14,977 nt of DNA. Origin: Bifidobacterium breve (lineage in GTDB: Bacteria; Actinomycetota; Acidimicrobiia; IMCC26256; PALSA-555). Positions 7,955-14,021 of the stretch are shown here, in pieces (positions within the stretch are counted from its first letter, which is position 1; every line of letters begins with the position of its first letter). The position numbers and the translations under genes are program-made. The notes beneath the pieces are model-generated. The model saw only the letters and a program-made list of their open reading frames with translations, was not told the DNA's origin and did not search any database. The DNA is taken from assembly GCA_945889545.1 (NCBI GenBank), contig CAMDCC010000038.1:1-14977 (forward strand). The letters are read 5' to 3'.

Positions 7955-8562
7955 CAGAAGGTCTTGTCCGAGTATTCGCTGGGGTCCGCGTCGGCTTCGC
8001 CGGTGGGCTTCCACCCGCGGATCGCACCCTCGGCCGATCCCCAGCTTCGGTTCGTGACGTCGTCGACGTGCCGCTCGTCGTCGGGTGCCCACACGATCTC
8101 GACGCGCATGCCCGGGTGCACCTGTTCGACCGGCACGCCGGGAAGATCCTGGAGGCTCAAGGTGCCGCCACCGTCGAGCTGAAGCGACACCTTGGCGAAC
8201 GGCTCGGTCTCTTCCTGTCCGTAGTACTGGACCGGGGTGACCACCGTGTAGTTGGTGACGATGCCGTGAGTCTGGATCTCGATCTCGTCGGCCTTGGTGG
8301 TCTGCACGGTGCAGATCGGGCAGTAGCCGCGCGGCGGCGAGTAGATGAGGCCGCACTTGGGGCACTTGTGGCCAATGAGACGCTTGTCCATCAGCGCGTC
8401 GGCGAACTCGCGCACGACCGGGCACAGCAGCTCGTGGTACTCGAGCTTCATGAAGTAGTCCATGCCCGTGACCGGCGCGCTCGGGTCGACTGCCTCTTCT
8501 TGCTTGGCGGCGAGCTGCTTGGCGTCGGGCTGCTTGGCGTCGGGCTGCTTGGCGTCGGTCAC
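7954..8562 (-). CDS. Zn-ribbon OB-fold (DUF35) protein, partner of the thiolase-like proteins
   Basis: 202 residues from the GTG at 8562. A lysine/glutamine-rich tail of DAKQP-type repeats (residues 3-22) precedes a helical segment (MDYFMKLEYHELLCPVVREF) and then a rubredoxin-like zinc ribbon with C67, C70, C81 and C84 (HKCPKCG, YCPIC). An OB-fold follows (residues 90-165). DUF35 proteins bind SCP2-type thiolases and aldolases and help position the acyl-CoA; they are not nucleic-acid enzymes despite the OB-fold. GGAGG lies seven bases before the GTG, and GTG overlaps the stop of the preceding gene by four bases (GTGA), which fixes the start. The gene is coupled in turn to the ltp4-like gene. 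Confidence 0.88.
   Translation of the reverse strand: MTDAKQPDAKQPDAKQLAAKQEEAVDPSAPVTGMDYFMKLEYHELLCPVVREFADALMDKRLIGHKCPKCGLIYSPPRGYCPICTVQTTKADEIEIQTHGIVTNYTVVTPVQYYGQEETEPFAKVSLQLDGGGTLSLQDLPGVPVEQVHPGMRVEIVWAPDDERHVDDVTNRSWGSAEGAIRGWKPTGEADADPSEYSDKTF
8497..8556 (-). repeat. 15-bp in-frame tandem repeat coding [D/A]AKQx
   Basis: Four 15-base units, of which two are identical (GACGCCAAGCAGCCC), encode DAKQP, DAKQP, DAKQL and AAKQE near the N-terminus of the DUF35 protein. The unit is a multiple of three, so copy-number changes would keep the frame. This stretch is likely a disordered tail. Confidence 0.85.
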
Positions 8563-9008
8563 TTTGCTGCCTCCGGCACGAACGCCTCGACGTCGGTGAT
8601 GTGCCCGATGCGCTCGTCCTTCCACCGGGCGGTGACTCGCATGCCCGTCTGCATGGCGTCCATGCTCCCGGCGTCGACGGCGTGGAGCAGACCGGTGTCG
8701 GCGCCGTCGAGCTTGATGAGTGCGAACGCGAATGGGTGGTCGACCGGGTGCTTGCTGGTCGGCTCGGTCACCCACGCCCACGTGGTGACGACCCCGCCCG
8801 GACCAACTTCCACGAAGTCGGCATCGAGCCCCTCGCCGGTGTTCGGGTCCCACTCCGTCGGCGGGCACAGCACACGCCCGTCGCGGCTCTTGATCCCGAG
8901 GATCTGCCCGTCGCGCATCCCCGTGAGGAACGCGCTGTACACCGGCCCCAACGTGCGGGTGTACGGGAACTCGATCGCGTGGGTGGTCAAACGCTTGTCC
9001 GCCGGCAC
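8559..9008 (-). CDS. OB-fold (DUF35) protein without zinc ribbon, first gene of the ltp operon
   Basis: 149 residues from the GTG at 9008, starting MPADKRLTTHAIEFPYTRTL. It shows the pattern of actinobacterial DUF35 proteins (GMRDGQILGIKSRDGRVLCPPTEWD, then HPFAFALIKLDGAD and a MRVTARW strand) but has only one cysteine, so it cannot form the usual four-cysteine ribbon. The next gene encodes a second DUF35 protein with the ribbon; M. tuberculosis Rv3521, of about 303 residues, may hold both parts in one chain (inference from length). The longer frame to 9341 crosses an inverted repeat and the DUF559 gene and is rejected. There is no Shine-Dalgarno; TACTCC ends eight bases before the GTG and the KstR-type operator ends 12 bases before it, fitting a leaderless start. 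Confidence 0.78.
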   Translation of the reverse strand: MPADKRLTTHAIEFPYTRTLGPVYSAFLTGMRDGQILGIKSRDGRVLCPPTEWDPNTGEGLDADFVEVGPGGVVTTWAWVTEPTSKHPVDHPFAFALIKLDGADTGLLHAVDAGSMDAMQTGMRVTARWKDERIGHITDVEAFVPEAAK

Positions 9009-9020
9009 AGTGCCCGGGAG

Positions 9021-9034
9021 TAGAACACGTTCCG
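9021..9034 (-). promoter_or_regulatory. KstR-type operator upstream of the OB-fold/ltp4/ltp3 operon
   Basis: Plus-strand TAGAACACGTTCCG matches TnnAACnnGTTnnA except for the last base. On the gene strand it reads CGGAACGTGTTCTA, the same orientation as the site at 2773-2786. It lies 12 bases before the GTG of the first operon gene, overlapping the likely promoter. Confidence 0.7.
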
Positions 9035-9073
9035 GTTTTCCCCCGCAAGTGGCTCCCACACCCCCAACGCCCG

Positions 9074-9120
9074 TTCTGGAGATCCACGACCCCGGTTTCC
9101 GGGGGTCTGGGTCTCCGAAA
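9074..9120 (+). repeat. Inverted repeat, left copy (large imperfect hairpin)
   Basis: The core 9078-9116 is an imperfect palindrome around TTT at 9096-9098: left arm GGAGATCCACGACCCCGG, right arm CCGGGGGTCTGGGTCTCC, with 14 of 18 positions pairing. It begins 12 bases past the stop of the DUF559 gene. No U-run follows on the minus strand, so it is not a classic intrinsic terminator. Confidence 0.85.
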
Positions 9121-9132
9121 GCAGGATCTGGG

Positions 9133-10056
9133 TCACGCCGCCTTCCGACGGGCCTGGCGAAGCTGACTGACGACCCAGTCGGGACGCTTGGTGAGATCGG
9201 CCCATGAGAACCGGTACGTATCCCAATCGACGAGGTTGGCAGCTTGGTCACGCTCGTGATCGCGATCGATGTCGCGGACCTTCGTGTGCCACCGCCTGCT
9301 GTCGACCTCGATGAGGATCCGCTCGGCGACATACGCACCATCGACGTGACTGTCGATCATCGGCGACGGATGCGGGAACTGGAGGACCGGGCGCGGCAGG
9401 CCACCCTGTCGAAGGACCCGGAGCATCAGTGATTCGGCACGGCTTTGCGGCGCGATGTAGCCCGGCTGACGGTCCTCGAGGATTACACGCATGAGCCGCA
9501 CACCCTTGCGCCCTCGGGACGCGAGATCGTCGAACGTCGCGCAGTACTCGGGCAGCTTCGCTTTTCGGCTGGTGAGTGAGTCGTCGACGACGATCTCCAT
9601 GCGTGATCGCCGGTAGATGGCCGCGAGGTCGATCGCAGTGCGGGCGACCGTCGTGACGCGCAGTCCCTCGATGAGCGTGATGTGTTCGGGATACAACCGA
9701 CGCGACTGATGGACCGTGGCCAGTTGGTCGAGGCGAGTCCTGGCGTGCGGCACCAGCACGACGACGGGTCCAGGTCGGAACGTCGCAAGTCCATGCAGCG
9801 CGGCGGCCGCCTCATGTGAGATGACAGCGTCCGCTCCAGCAGCGAGCACGGCCACCCACAACGTTGTCATCCAGGTGCGTGGTGCTCCGGGGAGACGGAA
9901 GACATCTTCCGCTTCCCTGAACCAGCGCCGCGCGGCAAGCCGCCGTTCGGCAAGGCGCTCCGTCGCACCGCATGCAGCGGCTTGTTCGTACGAGAACGCG
10001 CCGTGCTGGCGCTCCGCGATCTGGGCGATGGCGAGATCGATATCGGTCCGAGTCAT
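9133..10056 (-). CDS. AbiEi-type N-terminal domain + DUF559 nuclease-like domain protein
   Basis: 307 residues. Residues 8-55 form the winged-helix AbiEi-type domain (FSYEQAAACGATERLAERRL, then WFREAEDVFRLPG), followed by an AbiEi-like middle region (ISHEAAAALHGL, VTTVARTAIDLAA). Residues 205-303 form a DUF559 domain, related to very-short-patch-repair endonucleases, with candidate catalytic residues Glu208, Asp239, Glu250, Asp252 and His257 (LIEVDSRRWH). AbiEi is the antitoxin and repressor half of the AbiE type IV system, but no AbiEii nucleotidyltransferase lies beside it. Such solo AbiEi-DUF559 proteins are common in actinobacteria and their function is not established. The gene sits between inverted palindromic repeats, separating the kstR-like gene from a predicted KstR-controlled operon. 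The ATG at 10056 is preceded by GGTGGGA. Confidence 0.85.
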   Translation of the reverse strand: MTRTDIDLAIAQIAERQHGAFSYEQAAACGATERLAERRLAARRWFREAEDVFRLPGAPRTWMTTLWVAVLAAGADAVISHEAAAALHGLATFRPGPVVVLVPHARTRLDQLATVHQSRRLYPEHITLIEGLRVTTVARTAIDLAAIYRRSRMEIVVDDSLTSRKAKLPEYCATFDDLASRGRKGVRLMRVILEDRQPGYIAPQSRAESLMLRVLRQGGLPRPVLQFPHPSPMIDSHVDGAYVAERILIEVDSRRWHTKVRDIDRDHERDQAANLVDWDTYRFSWADLTKRPDWVVSQLRQARRKAA

Positions 10057-10092
10057 GGCCGAATCCCACCATCGCCCTATGACAACGTCCCG

Positions 10093-10139
10093 TTTTGGAG
10101 ACCCAGACCACCGGAAACCGGGGTCGTGGCTCTCCAGAA
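10093..10139 (-). repeat. Inverted repeat, right copy (large imperfect hairpin)
   Basis: The reverse complement of this stretch matches 9074-9120 at 44 of 47 bases, including the asymmetric parts of the arms, so the orientation is real and opposite. The palindrome spans 10097-10135 around AAA at 10115-10117. It lies between the kstR-like stop (10181) and the DUF559 start (10056). Confidence 0.85.
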
Positions 10140-10180
10140 TGGAGGTTTTGGGGGTTTGGGGTTGGCGCGGGTGGCGGCGG

Positions 10181-10756
10181 TCAGTCGAGGAGGAGTCTTG
10201 TGGCGCTTTCGAGCTGTTGGTTGACGGTGGCGGCGTCGTTCCAGCCGTTGACCCAGTTGAGGAGCCACGAGAACCAGAGCTGACGCAGCGTGATGGCGAT
10301 GCGCGCTCGCCGGACGGGATCGATGTCGCCCATCGTGTCGGCGAGCACGCTGTCGATCATCGCCATGATCTCGAGCTGACACTCCCGCACTGCGGGATCG
10401 GGCGCCGATGATGCGGTGATCAACGCAGCCGTGCGCTCGGGCTCGCTCGACGCCCCGCGCATGACGCGGCTGAGCAGATTCACGACGCGATCCGCCGGCG
10501 TGTCGCCGTCGGATGGGCGTTGCGCCAGCCGCTCGACCTGCGACTGCCACAGCTCCACTTGACATGCCGCGAGGAGATGATCCTTCGACGAGAAGTAGCG
10601 GTAGATCGTGCCGAGCGCGACCTGCGCTCGTGCGGCCACGTCACGCATCTGGACGGCGTCGTATCCGCCCTCCGCCGCGAGGGCCATCGCGGCGTCGATC
10701 ACGCGACTCCGCCGCGCCGCCTGGTTCGGCGTGAGGGTCTCGCTAGGTATCGCCAT
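10181..10756 (-). CDS. kstR: TetR-family repressor, KstR-like
   Basis: 191 residues. The N-terminal helix-turn-helix (about 16-62) reads RRSRVIDAAMALAAEGGYDA then VQMRDVAARAQVALGTIYRY, followed by FSSKDHLLA. From memory this is very close to mycobacterial KstR (GGYEAVQMRAVADRADVAVG), and the C-terminal LWFSWLLNWVN and ESATRLLLD also resemble KstR. KstR represses cholesterol uptake and side-chain/ring degradation genes and is released by steroid CoA thioesters. Three KstR-type sites in this window support the call. The ATG at 10756 lies inside the last codons of the SDR gene (14-base overlap), with no good Shine-Dalgarno, so translation is probably coupled. A longer frame begins upstream within the SDR gene but lacks homology. 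Confidence 0.85.
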   Translation of the reverse strand: MAIPSETLTPNQAARRSRVIDAAMALAAEGGYDAVQMRDVAARAQVALGTIYRYFSSKDHLLAACQVELWQSQVERLAQRPSDGDTPADRVVNLLSRVMRGASSEPERTAALITASSAPDPAVRECQLEIMAMIDSVLADTMGDIDPVRRARIAITLRQLWFSWLLNWVNGWNDAATVNQQLESATRLLLD

Positions 10757-11540
10757 CGTCCACGTGCAGATTGTCCACCTGCAGATCGTCACCGTGCGCG
10801 TCGCCCGGTGGAAGCGCGCCGACCACCTGTTCCCGTGCGACGGCGGTGTCGTCACGACAGAGCGCGAGCACTGCGTCGGCGACGACCGACGGCTCCATCA
10901 TCCCCATGGCGTCGCGCGCCGCGTACGCCCAGTCGGCCCAGCGCGCCCCATCACCCGACTTCGGGAGCAGCGCGGTGTTCACCAAGCCTGGAAGTACGGC
11001 GTTGACCCGGATCCCCTCTTCCGCGAGCGGCGCGCACGCCTTCGTGAACATCGTGACGCCCGCCTTGGTCGCGGAGTAGATCGGGTCGACGGTCATCGGG
11101 TACAGCGACGCCATCGACGCGGTGTTCACGATCGCGCCGCCGCCTCGCTTACGGAGATACGGAATGGCGAGCTGCGTCCCCACGACGACACCACCGAGGT
11201 TGACGCTCATGACGCGCAACAGGGTTTCGGGCGTGATGTCGGGCCAGAGGGGCTCACCGCTCACGAGTCCGGCGTTGTTGTGCACGATGTCGACGCCGCC
11301 ATACTCCGCGGCCGCAGCCTCGAACATCGCTTCGAGCGAACGCGGCTCGGTGACGTCGACTCGGGTGAACATGGCCGTGCCGCCCGCATCGTGGACCAGA
11401 CCGACGGTCTCGTTTCCGCCAACTTCATCGATGTCGGCCACGACGACCGAGCACCCGGCCTTGGCAAAGGCCAGCGCCGTCGCCCGTCCGATCCCGGATC
11501 CAGCGCCCGTGACGATTGCGACCTTCCCGTCCAGTTCCAC
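10743..11540 (-). CDS. Short-chain dehydrogenase/reductase (possible hydroxysteroid dehydrogenase)
   Basis: 265 residues from the GTG at 11540 (protein begins ELDGKVAIVTG after the initiator). Classical SDR motifs are present: TGAGSGIG at 11-18, NNAG at 88-91, a serine in NTASMAS (142 or 145) and YSATK with Tyr155 and Lys159. Asp37 (VVADID) ends the second strand, which favours NAD over NADP. The KstR-like neighbour and operator suggest a steroid hydroxyl or hydroxyacyl-CoA substrate, but the sequence does not define it. An ATG at 11606 is in frame but would put the KstR-type operator inside the coding region and add an unconserved tail. The last 15 or so residues are an acidic repeat (DDLQVDNLHVDDGDT) unlike the family. 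Confidence 0.88.
   Translation of the reverse strand: MELDGKVAIVTGAGSGIGRATALAFAKAGCSVVVADIDEVGGNETVGLVHDAGGTAMFTRVDVTEPRSLEAMFEAAAAEYGGVDIVHNNAGLVSGEPLWPDITPETLLRVMSVNLGGVVVGTQLAIPYLRKRGGGAIVNTASMASLYPMTVDPIYSATKAGVTMFTKACAPLAEEGIRVNAVLPGLVNTALLPKSGDGARWADWAYAARDAMGMMEPSVVADAVLALCRDDTAVAREQVVGALPPGDAHGDDLQVDNLHVDDGDT
10759..10788. repeat. 15-bp tandem duplication at the SDR/kstR junction
   Basis: GTCCACGTGCAGATT at 10759-10773 is followed by GTCCACCTGCAGATC at 10774-10788, with a partial third unit (GTCACCGTG). The units encode the unusual acidic tail of the SDR and lie immediately upstream of the kstR-like start codon. Confidence 0.75.
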
Positions 11541-11591
11541 TATTCGGGTCGATTCCGCTGCATCTCCATCGCGGGAACTCTCGCATGGAAC

Positions 11592-11605
11592 AAGAACGCG
11601 TTCCA
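11592..11605 (-). promoter_or_regulatory. KstR-type operator upstream of the SDR-kstR operon
   Basis: Plus-strand AAGAACGCGTTCCA matches TnnAACnnGTTnnA except for the first base; the gene strand reads TGGAACGCGTTCTT. It lies 51 bases before the SDR GTG, in the 80-base gap after the phosphatase gene. Autoregulation is a known property of KstR and is the likely meaning here. Confidence 0.65.
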
Positions 11606-11620
11606 CTTCCTGACGGGCCG

Positions 11621-12154
11621 TCAGGGGGCCAGCAGGGCGGCGAGCTCCCGAAGCTCGGCGTCGAGACGGGTCGCCGTTGCGCGGTACGCGTACACGGGTT
11701 CGCCGTATGGGTCGTCGACCTCGTCGCCGGCCCGTCCGGGAACCCGCACCTCGGGCCGTCCCGCACCCACCAGTCGCACGTACTCGGCAGGCGTCTCTCG
11801 CTCCTGGCGGGGTCCCACTCGTTCAGCGAGCCGCACGAGCTCGCGCACGAGGAACGTTCGCTCCCACGCGTCAGGCACGAGCGCGACGACACGGCCAACG
11901 TGATCGCGGGTCATACCCAGGATCAGATCGGCGCCCTCGATGAGGTCGACGCTCAATGGGCGGGCACGATGCTCAGAGATGTCGAGCCCCATCTCCTCCA
12001 TGACGGTCATCGCTTCGCCTGGCGGCGAGGCGTCCCACGACATCGTCCCCGCCGAATGGACCACGCACGACGCGCCCCGCTCGTGCAGGTGCGCGCGCAA
12101 GAGCGCCTCACCCATCGGCGACCGGCAGATGTTGCCTGTACACACCACCAACAC
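11621..12154 (-). CDS. Low-molecular-weight protein tyrosine phosphatase
   Basis: 177 residues from the GTG at 12154. The P-loop is at the N-terminus: VVCTGNICRSPMGE, with nucleophile Cys5 and Arg11 (CX5R). The general acid is Asp148 in DDPYGEP. This makes it a cysteine-dependent phosphatase of the LMW-PTP family, which dephosphorylates tyrosine residues and in some bacteria controls polysaccharide export or host signalling. No kinase or capsule gene is near, so the substrate is unknown. The segment 110-140 looks longer than in compact family members. The start is uncertain: there is no Shine-Dalgarno, and a TACGAT box (12169-12174, minus) lies 14 bases upstream. The much longer frame to 12565 is read-through into the CoA-transferase gene. 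Confidence 0.88.
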   Translation of the reverse strand: MLVVCTGNICRSPMGEALLRAHLHERGASCVVHSAGTMSWDASPPGEAMTVMEEMGLDISEHRARPLSVDLIEGADLILGMTRDHVGRVVALVPDAWERTFLVRELVRLAERVGPRQERETPAEYVRLVGAGRPEVRVPGRAGDEVDDPYGEPVYAYRATATRLDAELRELAALLAP

Positions 12155-12246
12155 GTTGATAACCGCGCATCGTAGAAGAGACGCAGCGCAGCCTTGGCCG
12201 GACGGCCGGGAAGGCGCAGCGGAGTCGACCAGTGGGGACGAGTCCC

Positions 12247-12252
12247 TACACT
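12247..12252 (+). promoter_or_regulatory. Probable -10 box (TACACT), leaderless start of the CoA-transferase gene
   Basis: TACACT ends eight bases before the ATG at 12261 and there is no Shine-Dalgarno. GTCGAC at 12224-12229, 17 bases upstream, is a weak -35 candidate. Confidence 0.35.
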
Positions 12253-12260
12253 CACGCCCG

Positions 12261-13472
12261 ATGACCGAGCCGACGACCGGACCGTTGGACGGCGTGCGCG
12301 TCGTCGAGCTCGGCGTGTGGGTGGCCGGACCTGCGGCGGGCGGCGTGCTCGCCGACTGGGGCGCCGACGTGATCAAGGTCGAGCCACCGACGGGTGACCC
12401 GGCCCGCGGCTTCGCCAAGATGCTCGGCGGCGATGTGCCGTTCAACCCTCCATTCGAGCTCGACAACCGCTCGAAGCGCAGCATCGTCATCGACTTCGCC
12501 ACACCCGACGGCATCGCCCTGGCCCATGAGCTGCTCGCCAACGCCGACGTGTTCCTCACGAACATCCGCCTCGACGCACTCGAACGCCTCGAGCTCGATC
12601 CCGACCGCCTGCGAGCGCACTACCCGCGGCTCGTCTACGGGATCATCACCGGATACGGCACAACCGGCCCCGATCGCGATCGCGCCGCGTACGACATCAG
12701 CGCGTTCTGGGCCCGCAGCGGGGTCGCCGGACTGTTGACGCGCTCCGGTGAGGACCCACCGTTCCAGCGCGGCGGGATGGGCGACCACGGCGCGGGCATG
12801 ACTCTGGCCGGCGGCATCAGCGCGGCACTTCTCGCTCGCGAGCGCACCGGTGAAGGCCAGCTCGTCGCGACGTCACTCCTCCGACACGGCATGTACACGA
12901 TCGCGTTCGACCTCAACATGGCGTTGCGCTTCGGTGTACCACTCGCAGTCGCGAATCGATCGCAGATGACGAACCCCGCCATCAACTGCTACCAGGACCG
13001 CGACGGTCGTTGGTTTTGGCTCGTCGGATTGGAGGGCCAGCGGCATTGGCCCGACATCTGCCGCGCCGTAGGGCACCCGGAGTGGATCGACGATGAGCGC
13101 TTTCGCGATGAGGACGGCCGGCGCGCGAACACGCGCGACCTCATTCCGATGCTCGACGAGATCTTCGCCTCACGATCACGCGAAGAGTGGTCCGAGATCT
13201 TCGACCGCGAAGACGTGTGGTGGGCACCCGTGCAGTCCACCGAAGAGGTCCTCGCCGACCCGCAGGTCCACGCGGCCGGCGGGTTTGTGGAGGTACCCGA
13301 GGGTGACAGCACCGTCACGATGATCAACTCATCGGTCGACTTCCACGGCACACCCGGCGGCCCGCGTGCGATGCCGCCCGAGCTCGGCGAGCACACAACC
13401 GAGATCCTGCGCGAGCTCGGCCGCGACGACGGGGCAATCGCCGACCTACGTGCTCGCGGGGTTGTCTCCTAG
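12261..13472 (+). CDS. Family III (CaiB/BaiF-type) CoA-transferase
   Basis: 403 residues. The N-terminal Rossmann-like part reads LDGVRVVELGVWVAGPAAGG, then WGADVIKVEPPTGDPARG and FELDNRSKRSIVIDF. Asp145 (AAYDISAFWARSG) occupies the position of the catalytic aspartate that forms the acyl-anhydride intermediate in formyl-CoA transferase-type enzymes. GGMGDHGAGMTLAGGISAAL (about 174-193) and the C-terminal EILRELG also fit. The alpha-methylacyl-CoA racemases belong to the same superfamily, so racemase activity on a methyl-branched side-chain CoA is an alternative. The gene stands alone on the plus strand, diverging from the phosphatase, and its last 27 bases overlap the end of the convergent NTF2-like gene. 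No KstR-type site precedes it. A longer frame to 11940 is not credible. Confidence 0.9.
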   Translation: MTEPTTGPLDGVRVVELGVWVAGPAAGGVLADWGADVIKVEPPTGDPARGFAKMLGGDVPFNPPFELDNRSKRSIVIDFATPDGIALAHELLANADVFLTNIRLDALERLELDPDRLRAHYPRLVYGIITGYGTTGPDRDRAAYDISAFWARSGVAGLLTRSGEDPPFQRGGMGDHGAGMTLAGGISAALLARERTGEGQLVATSLLRHGMYTIAFDLNMALRFGVPLAVANRSQMTNPAINCYQDRDGRWFWLVGLEGQRHWPDICRAVGHPEWIDDERFRDEDGRRANTRDLIPMLDEIFASRSREEWSEIFDREDVWWAPVQSTEEVLADPQVHAAGGFVEVPEGDSTVTMINSSVDFHGTPGGPRAMPPELGEHTTEILRELGRDDGAIADLRARGVVS

Positions 13473-14021
13473 TCGCCTCGTCAACTCGTCGGCGTTCGGT
13501 TCCGTCGCCCAGAACGCGCCCCAGGTCGGCGATGCCTCGGGCAGCTCGTACTTGCCGATCTTGTCATCAGGCCAAGTGGCCGCAGGCAGCCCGATGGGCG
13601 ATGTTCCCACCTCACGCGCATGCCACAGCAGGTGGCGTCGGCGGGTGAAGTACCAGTGACCGGCCCGCCGCTCGTACGAGTCGCGGTACTGGATGGCCTG
13701 CACGATCCACCGGTCGCCGATCTGCACCTCACCTCGGCAATAGACGATGCCCTCGGCATGGTCGTCGTCGACGAGGTCGATCGCGTGCGTACCCGTGTTG
13801 AGGATCGTTACCCCCACGTCGCGCAGCGAGCGGTCGAAGTACCTACGGAGCGCGTCGCGGCCGCGCTGATCTCGACCGACCTTCACGTCGTCTGCGAACA
13901 GCGCCACCAGCGCGTCCACATCCCGCGAGTCGACGGCCACCGCATATCGAGCAACGAGCTGACGGATCTCCTCGTAGGCAATGAGCTGGTCGACGCGGTC
14001 ACCGCCATGATCACTGGTCAT
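13446..14021 (-). CDS. NTF2/SnoaL-like domain protein
   Basis: 191 residues. The cone-shaped NTF2-like fold is indicated by YEEIRQLVARYAVAVDSRDV (16-35), then DALVALFADDVKV, HAIDLVDDDHAEGIVYCRGE (79-98) and RAGHWYFTRRRHLLW (119-133). Members include ketosteroid isomerases, limonene epoxide hydrolase, dehydratases and small cyclases; the catalytic residues of ketosteroid isomerase cannot be assigned with confidence. The ATG at 14021 overlaps the stop of the alpha/beta hydrolase gene by four bases (ATGA), fixing the start and suggesting joint function. The 3' end overlaps the convergent CoA-transferase gene by 27 bases. A steroid role is plausible from context only. Confidence 0.85.
   Translation of the reverse strand: MTSDHGGDRVDQLIAYEEIRQLVARYAVAVDSRDVDALVALFADDVKVGRDQRGRDALRRYFDRSLRDVGVTILNTGTHAIDLVDDDHAEGIVYCRGEVQIGDRWIVQAIQYRDSYERRAGHWYFTRRRHLLWHAREVGTSPIGLPAATWPDDKIGKYELPEASPTWGAFWATEPNADELTRRLGDNPAST

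Larger units (their letters stand above)
9058..10157. mobile_element. Candidate cassette: AbiEi/DUF559 gene between inverted palindromic repeats
   Basis: The 924-base AbiEi/DUF559 gene is enclosed by a 47-base repeat at 9074-9120 and its inverted copy at 10093-10139 (44 of 47 identical). Just outside each copy a shorter match (ACCCCCAA) continues the symmetry, giving the limits used here. No target-site duplication is evident and no recognised transposase is present, so mobility is inferred. The repeats could instead be dispersed hairpins that landed on both sides by chance. Confidence 0.3.

Noticed and set aside
9133..10056. Possible complete AbiE toxin-antitoxin pair
   Set aside because: No AbiEii-type nucleotidyltransferase is found on either side; the neighbours are a TetR repressor gene and an OB-fold gene.
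12195..12207. GGCCGGACGGCC-type inverted repeat between the phosphatase and CoA-transferase genes
   Set aside because: Short and expected in GC-rich DNA; it lies between divergent genes, so it is not a terminator, and nothing ties it to a regulator.
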